Source: Chloroflexaceae bacterium (GTDB lineage: Bacteria; Chloroflexota; Chloroflexia; Chloroflexales; Chloroflexaceae). Taken from it: DNA of 64,000 nucleotides. Positions within the stretch are counted from its first letter, which is position 1; each line of letters starts with the position of its first letter. Positions 35,085-43,608 of the stretch are shown here, piece by piece. Where the stretch lies: the NCBI GenBank assembly GCA_028282325.1, contig JANQID010000021.1:52518-116517 (forward strand), in the 5' to 3' direction. A program made the translations under genes and the position numbers. The notes beneath the pieces were generated by a model. That model made no database searches. It was not told the DNA's origin and saw only the letters and a program-made list of their open reading frames with translations.

Positions 35085-36059
35085 TTGCGCACTCCACAAC
35101 GTGTACATCCAGGTTTGCATATCGTCATTGCAACGAAGGATCGCCGTAATGACCTGTTGGCCTGTCTCGGCTCGTTGCCGGGACAGACACTACTGCCCGC
35201 CTCAATCATTATCGTTGACGCGTCCGCTCCGTTTGGTGATGAGGCCGAGGTCTATCAATACGCCGCCGCGCCTTTGTCGGTGCACTATGCCCGCGCTCGG
35301 CGCAAGGGTTCGGCCAGCCAGCGTAATCAAGGTTTCGCGATGGCGCCTGCCGACGCACAGTTCGTCAGCCTGCTCGATGATGATGTGATTCTCGATCCCG
35401 ATTATCTTGCCGAACTTGTGGCCATGCTGGAGTCACGACCCGTTATCGCAGGAGTTGGCGGCTGGATCACCAATCCACAGCGTGCGTCTGGTGAGCGTTG
35501 GATGTTCTGGTTCTTACGCCTGTTCCTGATTTATGGTCGCCAACCCGGCGCGCTTCTGCCTTCCGGTTTCAATACACCAATGTTTGTTGGCGAGACCGAT
35601 GCGCCTTTTCGTACCGATTGCCTGGAAGGCGGCAATAGCTGCCTTCGATTTTCAGTTATGCGCGACATATTCTTCGATACGAACTACGAGCGTTTTGGCG
35701 GTTATGCCTACGCCGAGGATGTCGATTACTCTTATACGCTGGGCAAATATGGTGAACTCTGGATCAACCCGTGCGCACGTATGATCCACAACGTTTCATC
35801 AAGTGGAAGGGCCGACGATCTTCGCATTGGCATCGTTCAGGTCTGGAACCGCGCCCTGTTTGTGCGCAAACATCTGCCGGGAATATTCCATAGGATTTGT
35901 TATCTCTGGGCAATGCTTGGCATTATGCTGCTCAATATTGGTATGATCGCTCTGGGACGCAGCCCGCGGCGACTGCTTGGCAACATTGTCGGGCTGACAC
36001 TTGTACTGACTGGCACGGCATTCCCGCAGGAGGCACACTCAAACGCACCGGGTTCTTAA
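35085..36059 (+). CDS. GT2-family glycosyltransferase
   Basis: 324 residues from TTG 35085, which follows GGAGGG at 35069-35074; an in-frame GTG at 35037 would overlap the previous gene by 44 bases and adds no conserved sequence. The domain runs from H-I-V-I-A-T-K-D-R-R to L-L-D-D-D-V-I-L-D-P-D-Y (metal motif) and the acceptor-side E-G-G-N-S-C-L-R and Y-A-E-D-V-D-Y-S-Y. One or two hydrophobic helices end the protein. Typical of polysaccharide GT2 enzymes; donor and acceptor unknown. Confidence 0.82.
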   Translation: MRTPQRVHPGLHIVIATKDRRNDLLACLGSLPGQTLLPASIIIVDASAPFGDEAEVYQYAAAPLSVHYARARRKGSASQRNQGFAMAPADAQFVSLLDDDVILDPDYLAELVAMLESRPVIAGVGGWITNPQRASGERWMFWFLRLFLIYGRQPGALLPSGFNTPMFVGETDAPFRTDCLEGGNSCLRFSVMRDIFFDTNYERFGGYAYAEDVDYSYTLGKYGELWINPCARMIHNVSSSGRADDLRIGIVQVWNRALFVRKHLPGIFHRICYLWAMLGIMLLNIGMIALGRSPRRLLGNIVGLTLVLTGTAFPQEAHSNAPGS

Positions 36060-36107
36060 GCAGTCTTCGTGTAGAAGTCGAGTCCAGAAAGACTCCAAGG
36101 TTTCCCT

Positions 36108-36899
36108 ATGCCATACTTGAGCGACTATCCACGTTATGCATGGCAATTGATCAATGGTGAGCGCACCAACGGAGAATTGCGTCTGGCGCAATGGCGTGAG
36201 CGTGATCTAGCGGCTCACCTCGATATAAGCGCTCCCTTGCGCATCCTCGATCTGGCAAATGGGCGCCTGCGCCCGCAATACACCATCTTACGCGGCGCAG
36301 GTCATCAGGTTTATGGGGTCGATATCGTCAACCGTCCGGCGCTGAACTGGACAGATATCGCTTATCAGGCGGCGCGCTGGATATACAAATGGCGCCTCCG
36401 TCCAGTGAATCGGATAGCATCTAGCGAGACCTTGATTTGCGGCAATGTCAATTGGTTGCCTTTTCCCGAACAGTGTTTTGACTTGGTGACATCGATCGCT
36501 GCATTCGAGCATTTCCTTGATGTTCCGCATGTAGTATCCGAACTCTATCGCGTGCTACGACCGGGCGGCGTTGTCTGGGTCTCAGTGCACCTGTTCACAA
36601 GTCCATCAGGCGGACACAATGTGAGCTTCACTGAGATTCCCCTTCAGCGTGTTCCCGATGGTACTGATGCCTGGGATCATCTGCGACGGCGACGATTGCC
36701 TTTCAGTGTTCCTCTCAACGAATGGCGCCGCGACCAGTATCTTGAAGCGTTTGGCCGACGATTTAGCCTGATAGAGCACTATCCAGCAGCATATGAAGGC
36801 GAGGCATTGCTTACGTCGGAAATCGCCGCTGAACTCGCAGACTATGATCGCGAGGAGTTGATATGTCACGCCTATGTTATTGTGGCGCGTAAGGAATGA
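36108..36899 (+). CDS. SAM-dependent methyltransferase (class I)
   Basis: 263 residues, Methyltransf_11-like. Motif I, normally D-x-G-x-G-x-G, here reads L-D-L-A-N-G-R-L-R-P (about residue 46), a clear departure. Motif II Y-G-V-D-I-V-N (about 68), the acidic N-V-N-W-L-P-F-P-E-Q-C-F-D-L-V and the post-motif L-R-P-G-G-V-V-W-V are standard. Members in glycan clusters usually O-methylate a sugar, though the altered loop leaves SAM binding untested. ATG 36108 has AAGG eight bases before it; a GT-C gene starts three bases after the stop. Confidence 0.8.
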   Translation: MPYLSDYPRYAWQLINGERTNGELRLAQWRERDLAAHLDISAPLRILDLANGRLRPQYTILRGAGHQVYGVDIVNRPALNWTDIAYQAARWIYKWRLRPVNRIASSETLICGNVNWLPFPEQCFDLVTSIAAFEHFLDVPHVVSELYRVLRPGGVVWVSVHLFTSPSGGHNVSFTEIPLQRVPDGTDAWDHLRRRRLPFSVPLNEWRRDQYLEAFGRRFSLIEHYPAAYEGEALLTSEIAAELADYDREELICHAYVIVARKE

Positions 36900-36902
36900 A
36901 TT

Positions 36903-38474
36903 GTGCAGAAAACAGGCGTTGTGAATAAACTCGTGATGCTTGTGCCCGAGATACACCGGGAAAAGGTCGGTTTTATTTTTGGGACTCTTTTCCTTTTGTT
37001 GATCGGTCTCTGGAATTTGAGCGCGCCACCGCCCTGGTGGGATGAAGGCTGGACCCTCTCTGTTGCACGAAATCTGACCGAACGGGGTTTGTACGGACGA
37101 CTTTTGGATGGTCAACCCGCGCCGCCCGGTCTAGAGGCGTCTTTTGTCGTTACTGGCCCGGTCAGCATCATAATGAGAATTTTTGGCGTTGGTCTCTGGC
37201 AAGGCCGGATCTTCGGCGTCTGCTGCACTGTGACAGCCATCATTCTAATCTGGTGGTTGACTGACCGTCTTTACAACCGGCCTATAGCCATTGGCGCAGT
37301 TGCCGCGGCGTTGTTGCTGTCGATGCATCCCCAGTTGCATATTCTTATCCAGGGCCGTCAGGTTCTCGGCGAGGCGCCAATGTTCGCCTACTTGCTGGCT
37401 GGTTACGCGTGTCTGTTGCTAGCATTACAGCGCCAAGCCGCATGGGTCGTCCCTGCTTTGCTGTGTTTTGCGCTGGCACGGTTGGCGAAATCCCAGGCTT
37501 GGCCATTTCTATCGGTCGCGTTGGTTTTGCCGCTTGTTGCAGCGGTCTTCATGCGTCGCTGGCGTATCGCTGCCATCTTCGTTGTTGCGTTGTCAGGCTC
37601 GTTTTTTGTTGCACAACAGATGAGTTCACTATTTTGGCTTATGATGGGTTCGGCGGTTGTGCCAGGGTGGATGGAATCACAAGGCTTGCTGGATGTCACC
37701 GGGATAGTGCTGCGTGGCTTCAATCGCCAATATGCGCTGCTCACCGCGCTCACGTTTGGGTTGCCGACGCTGCTGGGCTTGCTCTATGGCGCATGGTCGT
37801 TTGTGCGGCGACCTGCGACGTGGATGGATGATGCTTCAACTGGAATGTTGCGTCTCTCGTTGCTTGCGCTGGCCGGAGGTTGGTTTGGCTGGTATCTCTT
37901 GCTGTCCGTGGGCGTGCCACGCTATATGTTCCCGCCAGTCTTTCTGGGAAGCATCTTTGTGTCGGCGTTTCTGTACGTGATCACCGGGCATTTTAGTTTC
38001 GCCTATAGTCTCCGGCAAAGCATAGCGGCGATCAGCCTCCGCTCCCGCAATCGCCAGAGCTTTGGCGCGCTGCTTGCGCTGCTGTTGATCTCCGCCAGCT
38101 TGCCGTTGACGGCGCTTGCTATTCAGCGCTTCTATTTTGCAGACGACGACTCGGCGGCGCGGGTGGCGCATTTCTTCAATACGCAAACGCCTGCCGACAC
38201 GCTGATCGAAACCTACGAGAGCGAACTGCATTTTATGCTTGATCAACCCTACCATTATCCGCCTGACCAGATCCATGTCGAGTTGAACCGGCGCGGGTTG
38301 CTCCACGAAGATATCGCGATCGACTATGATCCGATGGCCGCCGATCCCGATTATCTGGTTGTCGGCGTGTTTGGTCGGGGCAACGATCTCTACAAGCCTA
38401 CGATCCAATCCGGCGCTTTTGCACTGAGCTTCACCGACGGTGATTATGAAGTCTACGAGCGGGTACGGAAGTAA
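36903..38474 (+). CDS. Multi-spanning GT-C glycosyltransferase (PMT/ArnT-like)
   Basis: 523 residues with about 10-11 membrane helices. The first extracytoplasmic loop has P-P-P-W-W-D-E-G-W-T (about residue 42), the acidic motif that in PMT_2/ArnT-type enzymes is catalytic and faces outside. These enzymes take a sugar from polyprenyl phosphate and put it on a lipid or protein acceptor. The last 90 residues are soluble (from F-N-T-Q-T-P-A-D-T-L). The polyprenyl-phosphate synthases in this locus are likely donors. Confidence 0.8.
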   Translation: MQKTGVVNKLVMLVPEIHREKVGFIFGTLFLLLIGLWNLSAPPPWWDEGWTLSVARNLTERGLYGRLLDGQPAPPGLEASFVVTGPVSIIMRIFGVGLWQGRIFGVCCTVTAIILIWWLTDRLYNRPIAIGAVAAALLLSMHPQLHILIQGRQVLGEAPMFAYLLAGYACLLLALQRQAAWVVPALLCFALARLAKSQAWPFLSVALVLPLVAAVFMRRWRIAAIFVVALSGSFFVAQQMSSLFWLMMGSAVVPGWMESQGLLDVTGIVLRGFNRQYALLTALTFGLPTLLGLLYGAWSFVRRPATWMDDASTGMLRLSLLALAGGWFGWYLLLSVGVPRYMFPPVFLGSIFVSAFLYVITGHFSFAYSLRQSIAAISLRSRNRQSFGALLALLLISASLPLTALAIQRFYFADDDSAARVAHFFNTQTPADTLIETYESELHFMLDQPYHYPPDQIHVELNRRGLLHEDIAIDYDPMAADPDYLVVGVFGRGNDLYKPTIQSGAFALSFTDGDYEVYERVRK

Positions 38475-38524
38475 AAAGCCTCGTGTTGAAGCAATGAAAA
38501 CCAGATCGCTAAACGATTACTACT

Positions 38525-40060
38525 ATGCCTCAGGTAAAACGGTTTAGCATACTAACCTGGTGCGTATGGCAACGTTTCATACCGCTCTGGCTGGTATTGA
38601 TTGCGCTCGCGTTTGTTCCCTATCAGATGTTTTCCCGCGATCTCTGGACTGATGAGGCATTTACGGTCACGTATACAGCTCTCGCGGATCTGGAAGCCTT
38701 AATCGATGATGTGCGAAAGAATGAGGAGACGCCGCCGCTCTATTTCATAGCTGTGTGGTTCTGGGCGCGTGTATTTGAGCCGAGCGAAGCTGCAATTCGC
38801 AGTTTTTCCACACTTTGCGGCATTCTCGCGATTGGTGTGTTTGGAGTATTCGCACGACGCTGGCTCACGCCTGTTGAAACATTTGTTGGTGGTTCAGCGT
38901 TAGCGCTGGCGCCATTGTTGGAACGTTTGATGCTCGTTGCACGGGCGTATACATTGTCGATTCTCCTGGCGCTGGTATGTATTATCGCTTTCGAGCGCTT
39001 GTACCATAGTCCGTCGAGTCGACGCTCGGCAATATTCTATGGTCTTTCGGCGGCTGCGCTCTTTCTCACAAACTACTTTGGGATTGCACTTCTGGCTGCG
39101 CATTGGGTTCTTTGGCTGAGGTTGGTGATCAAGCGCCGCAATGAAGGACGACAATTGGCGCTGACCTGGCTGCTCGCTCAGATGATAGTCGTTGTCTCAT
39201 TCGCTCCCTGGCTGTCTTCGTTTTACTATCAACTAAATGTTGCGCCTGCTGTCCTGAATCCTGCTCATATTGATGCAAGCATTTTTCTTTGGTTGTGGCT
39301 CAGCTTGTTTATGCATGCGCCGCCTCCGTCGCTCTGGCTTCTTCTCTGGATGATGGTCGCGTTGTTGTTATGGCTCGCGATCTTTCTGGGAGCTATGCGC
39401 CCAATTGCTGAGACGCGAGGCGTCATCTTGCGAACGTTCGTGATGCCAGCTTTGATGTTTGTGGTTGTTATCTGCGTCTTGCATATCACGACATCGCGCT
39501 ATCTATCGACGCTGCTGCCTGGAGCCGCGCTTGCTATCGGGGCTGGCTGGGGGCATTTGCGCCGCAGGTCAATGCCTATCGCGATCCTGGTTGCCGTGAT
39601 AATGATCTCTGGTATGGCATTCTATCGGCTACCCGAACTTTTTCAACCAGCGCCGACGCATGCATGGCCAGGTCTGGTTGCTCGGGTAGCGCGTAATGTT
39701 GATCCACAACGCGATGTGGTGTTGTTTCATCCGCCGTGGGATAGACGAACTTTCGAGTATTATTATCACGGTCCGGCGTTGACATTGCTTGGCGCTCATA
39801 GCTATGACGACTTCTATTATGTGCAGGGTTATGATTTCACTCAAAGCTGGACGCAAAATGAGGCATTGGCGGCGATAGGCGGCTCACAACGAGTCTGGGT
39901 TTTTCACAATCCGGAGTTTTATGGTCGCGCCGAGTTGAATCTGCCGCTTCCCGAAATTGGTGGTTGGCGTGCAGGAAATATGCGTCTAACCCTACACACC
40001 GTCCCTGAATGGCTTGTTTACGGCGAATCGGACATGCAATCTCTGGAAGAGACTCCCTAA
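38525..40060 (+). CDS. Multi-spanning GT-C glycosyltransferase (PMT/ArnT-like)
   Basis: 511 residues, about 10 membrane helices. The first loop holds R-D-L-W-T-D-E-A-F-T (about residue 40), the acidic GT-C motif, followed by the family's E-T-P-P-L-Y-F-I turn (about 71) and F-E-P-S-E-A-A-I-R, a pattern of the PMT_2 group. The C-terminal 120 residues form a soluble outer domain. It is the second such enzyme in a row and shares motifs rather than overall sequence with the previous one. A tandem repeat region follows its stop. Confidence 0.82.
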   Translation: MPQVKRFSILTWCVWQRFIPLWLVLIALAFVPYQMFSRDLWTDEAFTVTYTALADLEALIDDVRKNEETPPLYFIAVWFWARVFEPSEAAIRSFSTLCGILAIGVFGVFARRWLTPVETFVGGSALALAPLLERLMLVARAYTLSILLALVCIIAFERLYHSPSSRRSAIFYGLSAAALFLTNYFGIALLAAHWVLWLRLVIKRRNEGRQLALTWLLAQMIVVVSFAPWLSSFYYQLNVAPAVLNPAHIDASIFLWLWLSLFMHAPPPSLWLLLWMMVALLLWLAIFLGAMRPIAETRGVILRTFVMPALMFVVVICVLHITTSRYLSTLLPGAALAIGAGWGHLRRRSMPIAILVAVIMISGMAFYRLPELFQPAPTHAWPGLVARVARNVDPQRDVVLFHPPWDRRTFEYYYHGPALTLLGAHSYDDFYYVQGYDFTQSWTQNEALAAIGGSQRVWVFHNPEFYGRAELNLPLPEIGGWRAGNMRLTLHTVPEWLVYGESDMQSLEETP

Positions 40061-40118
40061 GCAAACCATTGGTGAAGTTCGTCTGAAGCCACCAAACAAT
40101 ATTGGAGGCACCGCATAC

Positions 40119-40362
40119 TGTCATTCTGAGCGCAGCGAAGAATCTCAGGTTCCAATAGCGCCGAGACCCTTCCCCTTCGCTTCGCTCAGGGTGACATGCG
40201 GCGTGTGTATCATCATTTGATAGCTGAGTTACCTTATGCTGTCATTCTGAGCGCAGCGAAGAATATCAGGTTCCAATAGCGCCGAGACCCTTCCCTCCGC
40301 CTGCGGCTCCGTTCAGGGTGACATGCGGCGTATGTATCATCATTTGGTAGCTGAGTTACCTT
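40119..40362. repeat. Tandem duplicate of a terminal-inverted-repeat element
   Basis: Two near-identical units, 40119-40235 and 40240-40362. Each begins with a small element bounded by TGTCATTCTGAGCG and CGCTCAGGGTGACA (or a CGTTCAGG variant), imperfect inverted repeats; the elements are 40119-40196 and 40240-40323. The inner parts differ: the first has a CTTCGCTTCG core, the second CTCCGCCTGCGGCTCC. A shared right flank of about 40 bases, starting ATGCGGCG, follows each. The second flank runs into the next gene. Elements with this TGTCATTCTGAGC head occur scattered in many bacterial genomes. The rest of 40061-40391 holds no gene. Confidence 0.85.
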
Positions 40363-40391
40363 CAGCTATCTCGCGTCCCAACGCTGCGTTT

Positions 40392-41354
40392 ATGCACTTT
40401 CTTGAAGACTGGCAAACAATCATTGCGGCGATTGAGCATTGGCTGGCCGGCGGCGATCCGTATGGGGCGTATCGCAATATCAGCGGCCAGTTGATGCATG
40501 CCGGCGCATTCGCCTATCCACCGCCGACATTGTTGCTTGGTGCGCCGCTGGTATTTCTGCCGTGGTGGCTCAGCGGCTTGCTGATGCTGCTCGTGTCGGT
40601 TGTCGGGTTTGAGTATTGGGCTCGGCGCGCCAGCGGTCGCATCGCTTTGCCATGGCTGTTGCTCTGGCTGCCGTTTTGCCAGGGCCTCTGGATCGGCCAG
40701 ATCACATTGATCATTCTGGTTAGCATGGTATTCGCCGAACGCGCATACCACGATCAGCATGACTGGCGCGGCGGGGCATTCCTGGCGCTGGCGTTGATCA
40801 AGCCGCAGCACACCTTTCTGGCCGTCGGGTGGCTTCTGTTCCTGGCGTTGCGCGAACGACGCTGGCGTTTTATTGGTGTTTTTGGCGGTCTCTCACTGGC
40901 TTTGTGGGGTGGGATCGCACTCATCAGCGGCCCGGCGATCTATACGCAGTGGCTCGATGGATTGCGCGCCTATGGGCCGAATCTGCCCAATCGTCCGTTG
41001 CTGTTTCCGCCGTTTGGTCCGATCCTAGGCCTGCTGGCGATCTGGCTCTGGCATAAGCATGGTCGCGGCGATGTCTGGGGGTTGCTGCTGCTGCTGAACA
41101 CACTGCTCTTCCCGTTGTCGGTCGTCTACGTTGCGACGGCGGTTGCGTTTGTCGTTATTCGCTGGCGACAATCCTGGGTCTGGCATCCGCTGGCGTTGAG
41201 TTGGGTTCTGCCGTTCTTTATGCACGAACGCACGCCCGATACCATTGCTGCGCTGACGCAAGCCATCATCGCGACAGGTTTGCTCGCCGGTATTTTGCCC
41301 GGCATCATCAGGCGAACGCGTGAGGATCGCGATTTGCCTTCTCCATTGTCATAG
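40392..41354 (+). CDS. GT87/DUF2029 membrane glycosyltransferase
   Basis: 320 residues from ATG 40392; an in-frame ATG at 40323 lies in the upstream repeat and would add residues absent from relatives. About 9 membrane helices. The first loop has E-D-W-Q-T-I-I (about residue 5) and G-G-D-P-Y-G-A-Y (about 22), followed by Y-P-P-P-T-L-L-L, the pattern of GT87 (DUF2029) mannosyltransferase-like GT-C enzymes, which use polyprenyl-phosphate sugars. Shorter than typical members, and the beginning before the D-W-Q motif is very short, so the N-terminal helix may be lost (see findings). Confidence 0.7.
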   Translation: MHFLEDWQTIIAAIEHWLAGGDPYGAYRNISGQLMHAGAFAYPPPTLLLGAPLVFLPWWLSGLLMLLVSVVGFEYWARRASGRIALPWLLLWLPFCQGLWIGQITLIILVSMVFAERAYHDQHDWRGGAFLALALIKPQHTFLAVGWLLFLALRERRWRFIGVFGGLSLALWGGIALISGPAIYTQWLDGLRAYGPNLPNRPLLFPPFGPILGLLAIWLWHKHGRGDVWGLLLLLNTLLFPLSVVYVATAVAFVVIRWRQSWVWHPLALSWVLPFFMHERTPDTIAALTQAIIATGLLAGILPGIIRRTREDRDLPSPLS

Positions 41355-41368
41355 CAACGAGGTCGAGC

Positions 41369-42448
41369 GTGGCATTCAAGCTTACAGATGTGCATCTTCG
41401 TTTCCTTGTCGCAGCCGGCGCGCTGGCGGTTGCGCTGACCCTGTTCCCCCAGTTCAAGCCCGATTTCGTCCAGGATTACGCAGCGGCGCGCGGATGGATC
41501 GACGGGCGCGATCCGAACGATCCGACCGACGAACTGCTCGCCGAGTGTTGCGCTGCGCTCGCGTCCGATTACCCCGATATGCAGACCGCACATCCGCCGC
41601 TTGCCACGCTGCTCGCCATTCCATTTGCGCTGCTCGATTGGCAGGCGGCGCGGCTTGCCTGGTTGCTGGTTTCATGGGCGGCAATCGTTGCGGCGTGGCA
41701 TAGTGCGCGCGTTCGACCGGCGGATTGTGCTGCGACGGCGATCTTCTGGGTTCTCGCGCTGGGTTTGGGGACGCACGAGCCGCTGCTGTTACTTCTGCTC
41801 GCGTTGGCCTGGCGCCTCGATGGGCGCGACCAGCGTTGGGCCGGCGCCCTCGTGGGAGTGAGCGCAGCGCTCAAAGCTTATCCGGCGCTGCTGCTAGTCG
41901 GCCTCTGGCTGAGCGGACGCCGCCGGGCGGTGATTGTCGCTCTGGCGGTCATCGCGAGCGTCACGCTGCTCTGCGAGGTCGTGCTCGGTTTGGGCGTCAC
42001 CCGTGATTGGCTGGCTTATGTTCCGATCAATACGGCCCGCTATGTCGATGCGGTCGGCAACCTCTCGCTCGTCCGCCTCGTGCGCAGCTTTGCGCCGGGC
42101 GCAGAGTCGACGCTCATCGCGCTGGTTGCGGGCGGCGTTTTGCTGCTGCCGCTCATCCCGCGCCTGCGCGAGGGCGGCTGGTTCGCTCCGCTGTTGCCGG
42201 TTATGCTGCTCATCTCGCCGTTGAGCTGGCGACATTATATGGGGCTGACTGCGCTGACGCCGCTAACGTGGATTGAACAGATTGCACTGTTCGTCGCGGG
42301 CGTGGTCGCATTGCTGATCGGTATGAATGTGATTCCGCCCGATAATCTGGCGCCGGCGGCGCAAGGCCCGCTGCTGCTGGCCCTGCTGCTCCTGTGGCGC
42401 CGTATGGCGCAGCCGAAACAGTCGGCGAACGATGTTCGATTATCGTGA
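41369..42448 (+). CDS. GT87/DUF2029 membrane glycosyltransferase
   Basis: 359 residues, about 9 helices. First loop: F-V-Q-D-Y-A-A-A-R-G-W-I-D-G-R-D-P-N-D (about residue 30), then H-P-P-L-A-T-L-L-A-I-P. The D-x-Y/D-P pair matches GT87 and related GT-C enzymes; G-V-S-A-A-L-K-A-Y-P (about 167) is the conserved middle motif with the lysine. Starts 14 bases after the preceding stop with GAGG before GTG 41369, so the two are one transcription unit. Gene is richer in G+C than its neighbours. Confidence 0.8.
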   Translation: MAFKLTDVHLRFLVAAGALAVALTLFPQFKPDFVQDYAAARGWIDGRDPNDPTDELLAECCAALASDYPDMQTAHPPLATLLAIPFALLDWQAARLAWLLVSWAAIVAAWHSARVRPADCAATAIFWVLALGLGTHEPLLLLLLALAWRLDGRDQRWAGALVGVSAALKAYPALLLVGLWLSGRRRAVIVALAVIASVTLLCEVVLGLGVTRDWLAYVPINTARYVDAVGNLSLVRLVRSFAPGAESTLIALVAGGVLLLPLIPRLREGGWFAPLLPVMLLISPLSWRHYMGLTALTPLTWIEQIALFVAGVVALLIGMNVIPPDNLAPAAQGPLLLALLLLWRRMAQPKQSANDVRLS

Positions 42449-42543
42449 TCAGGCGCTGGTTCGCGCGTTAGCGGCGTAGAACAACCCCAACATCGGTTAC
42501 AATGTCGCCAGTTTTTGATAACGCTGGATGGTGGATATAACCC

Positions 42544-43608
42544 ATGGATGGAGAGATGAACGCCATAAGATCACTTGCGACACGAGAGGAGCACCAGCAT
42601 GCCGCGGATGCGCTTCCTTGGGAGCACAACCCCGAGTCGTTTTCCTATCTCTCGGTCGTTGTTCCAATATATAACGAAGAAGAGAGCATTCCAACGCTTT
42701 ATACGCGGCTGACTGAAGCCCTGGGCGATCTTGGTCAATCGTATGAGATCATCGCCGTTGATGACGGCAGCCGTGATCGCAGCTTTGCGCTTCTGCGTGA
42801 ACTGGCCCGTCAAGACGAGCGGTTGCGCGTTATACGCTTTCGGCGCAACTTCGGCCAGACCGCAGCGTTCGCGGCGGGTTTTGATCGCGCGTGGGGCGAG
42901 ATTGTCGTTACGATTGATGCCGACCTGCAAAACGACCCGGCGGATATTCCGCTTCTGTTGGCCAAAATCGAAGACGGCTACGATGTCGTCAGCGGTTGGC
43001 GCAAGCGTCGCCAAGATCCCTTCTGGAATCGCCGCCTGCCTTCTATGATTGCGAATCGGCTCATCTCCTGGTCAACCGGCGTCTATCTCCACGACTATGG
43101 GTGCTCGCTCAAAGCATATCGCGCCGAAGTGGTGAAGGGTATTCATTTATACGGCGAACTGCATCGCTTCATTCCTGCGATTGCGTCGTGGCAAGGCGTG
43201 GCTGTGGCGGAGCTGCCGGTGAATCATTCTCCGCGCCGCTTCGGCAAATCGAAATATGGCATCAGTCGGACGCTGCGGGTGATGCTGGATCTGATGACAG
43301 TGCGGTTTCTGTTGAGCTATGCCACGCGCCCGATGCAGATATTCGGTTTAGTCGGGCTGCTCTCTATGTTGCTCGGCGTTGGCATCAATCTTTATCTAGC
43401 GGTATTTAAATTTATGACGGGTGCGGATATTGCCGACCGCCCGTTGTTGTTGCTCGGCGTTATGCTGATGATCCTTGGCGTGCAACTGATTAGTATGGGC
43501 TTGATCGGCGAACTGGTTGTGCGTGTCTATTATGAATCCCAGCACAAAGCGATTTATGTCATTCGCGATGTGCTGAACGATCGCCCGCCGCCGAACAATA
43601 TCGTATGA
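42544..43608 (+). CDS. DPM1-like polyprenyl-phosphate sugar synthase (GT2)
   Basis: 354 residues; ATG 42544 or ATG 42556. GT2 core L-S-V-V-V-P-I-Y-N-E-E, V-D-D-G-S-R-D-R, T-I-D-A-D-L-Q-N-D-P-A-D (metal site) and P-R-R-F-G-K-S-K-Y-G, followed by two C-terminal membrane helices (about 255-330). It closely resembles the gene at 46961 and less so the one at 28507. Such GtrB/ArnC-like synthases make the undecaprenyl-phosphate sugar used by flippases and GT-C enzymes; the four-base overlap (ATGA) with the GT87 gene behind it supports a donor-transferase pair. Confidence 0.9.
   Translation: MDGEMNAIRSLATREEHQHAADALPWEHNPESFSYLSVVVPIYNEEESIPTLYTRLTEALGDLGQSYEIIAVDDGSRDRSFALLRELARQDERLRVIRFRRNFGQTAAFAAGFDRAWGEIVVTIDADLQNDPADIPLLLAKIEDGYDVVSGWRKRRQDPFWNRRLPSMIANRLISWSTGVYLHDYGCSLKAYRAEVVKGIHLYGELHRFIPAIASWQGVAVAELPVNHSPRRFGKSKYGISRTLRVMLDLMTVRFLLSYATRPMQIFGLVGLLSMLLGVGINLYLAVFKFMTGADIADRPLLLLGVMLMILGVQLISMGLIGELVVRVYYESQHKAIYVIRDVLNDRPPPNNIV

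Noticed and set aside
40119..40362. Possible CRISPR-like direct repeats
   Set aside because: Only two units of about 120 bases with internal inverted repeats and no spacers or cas genes.
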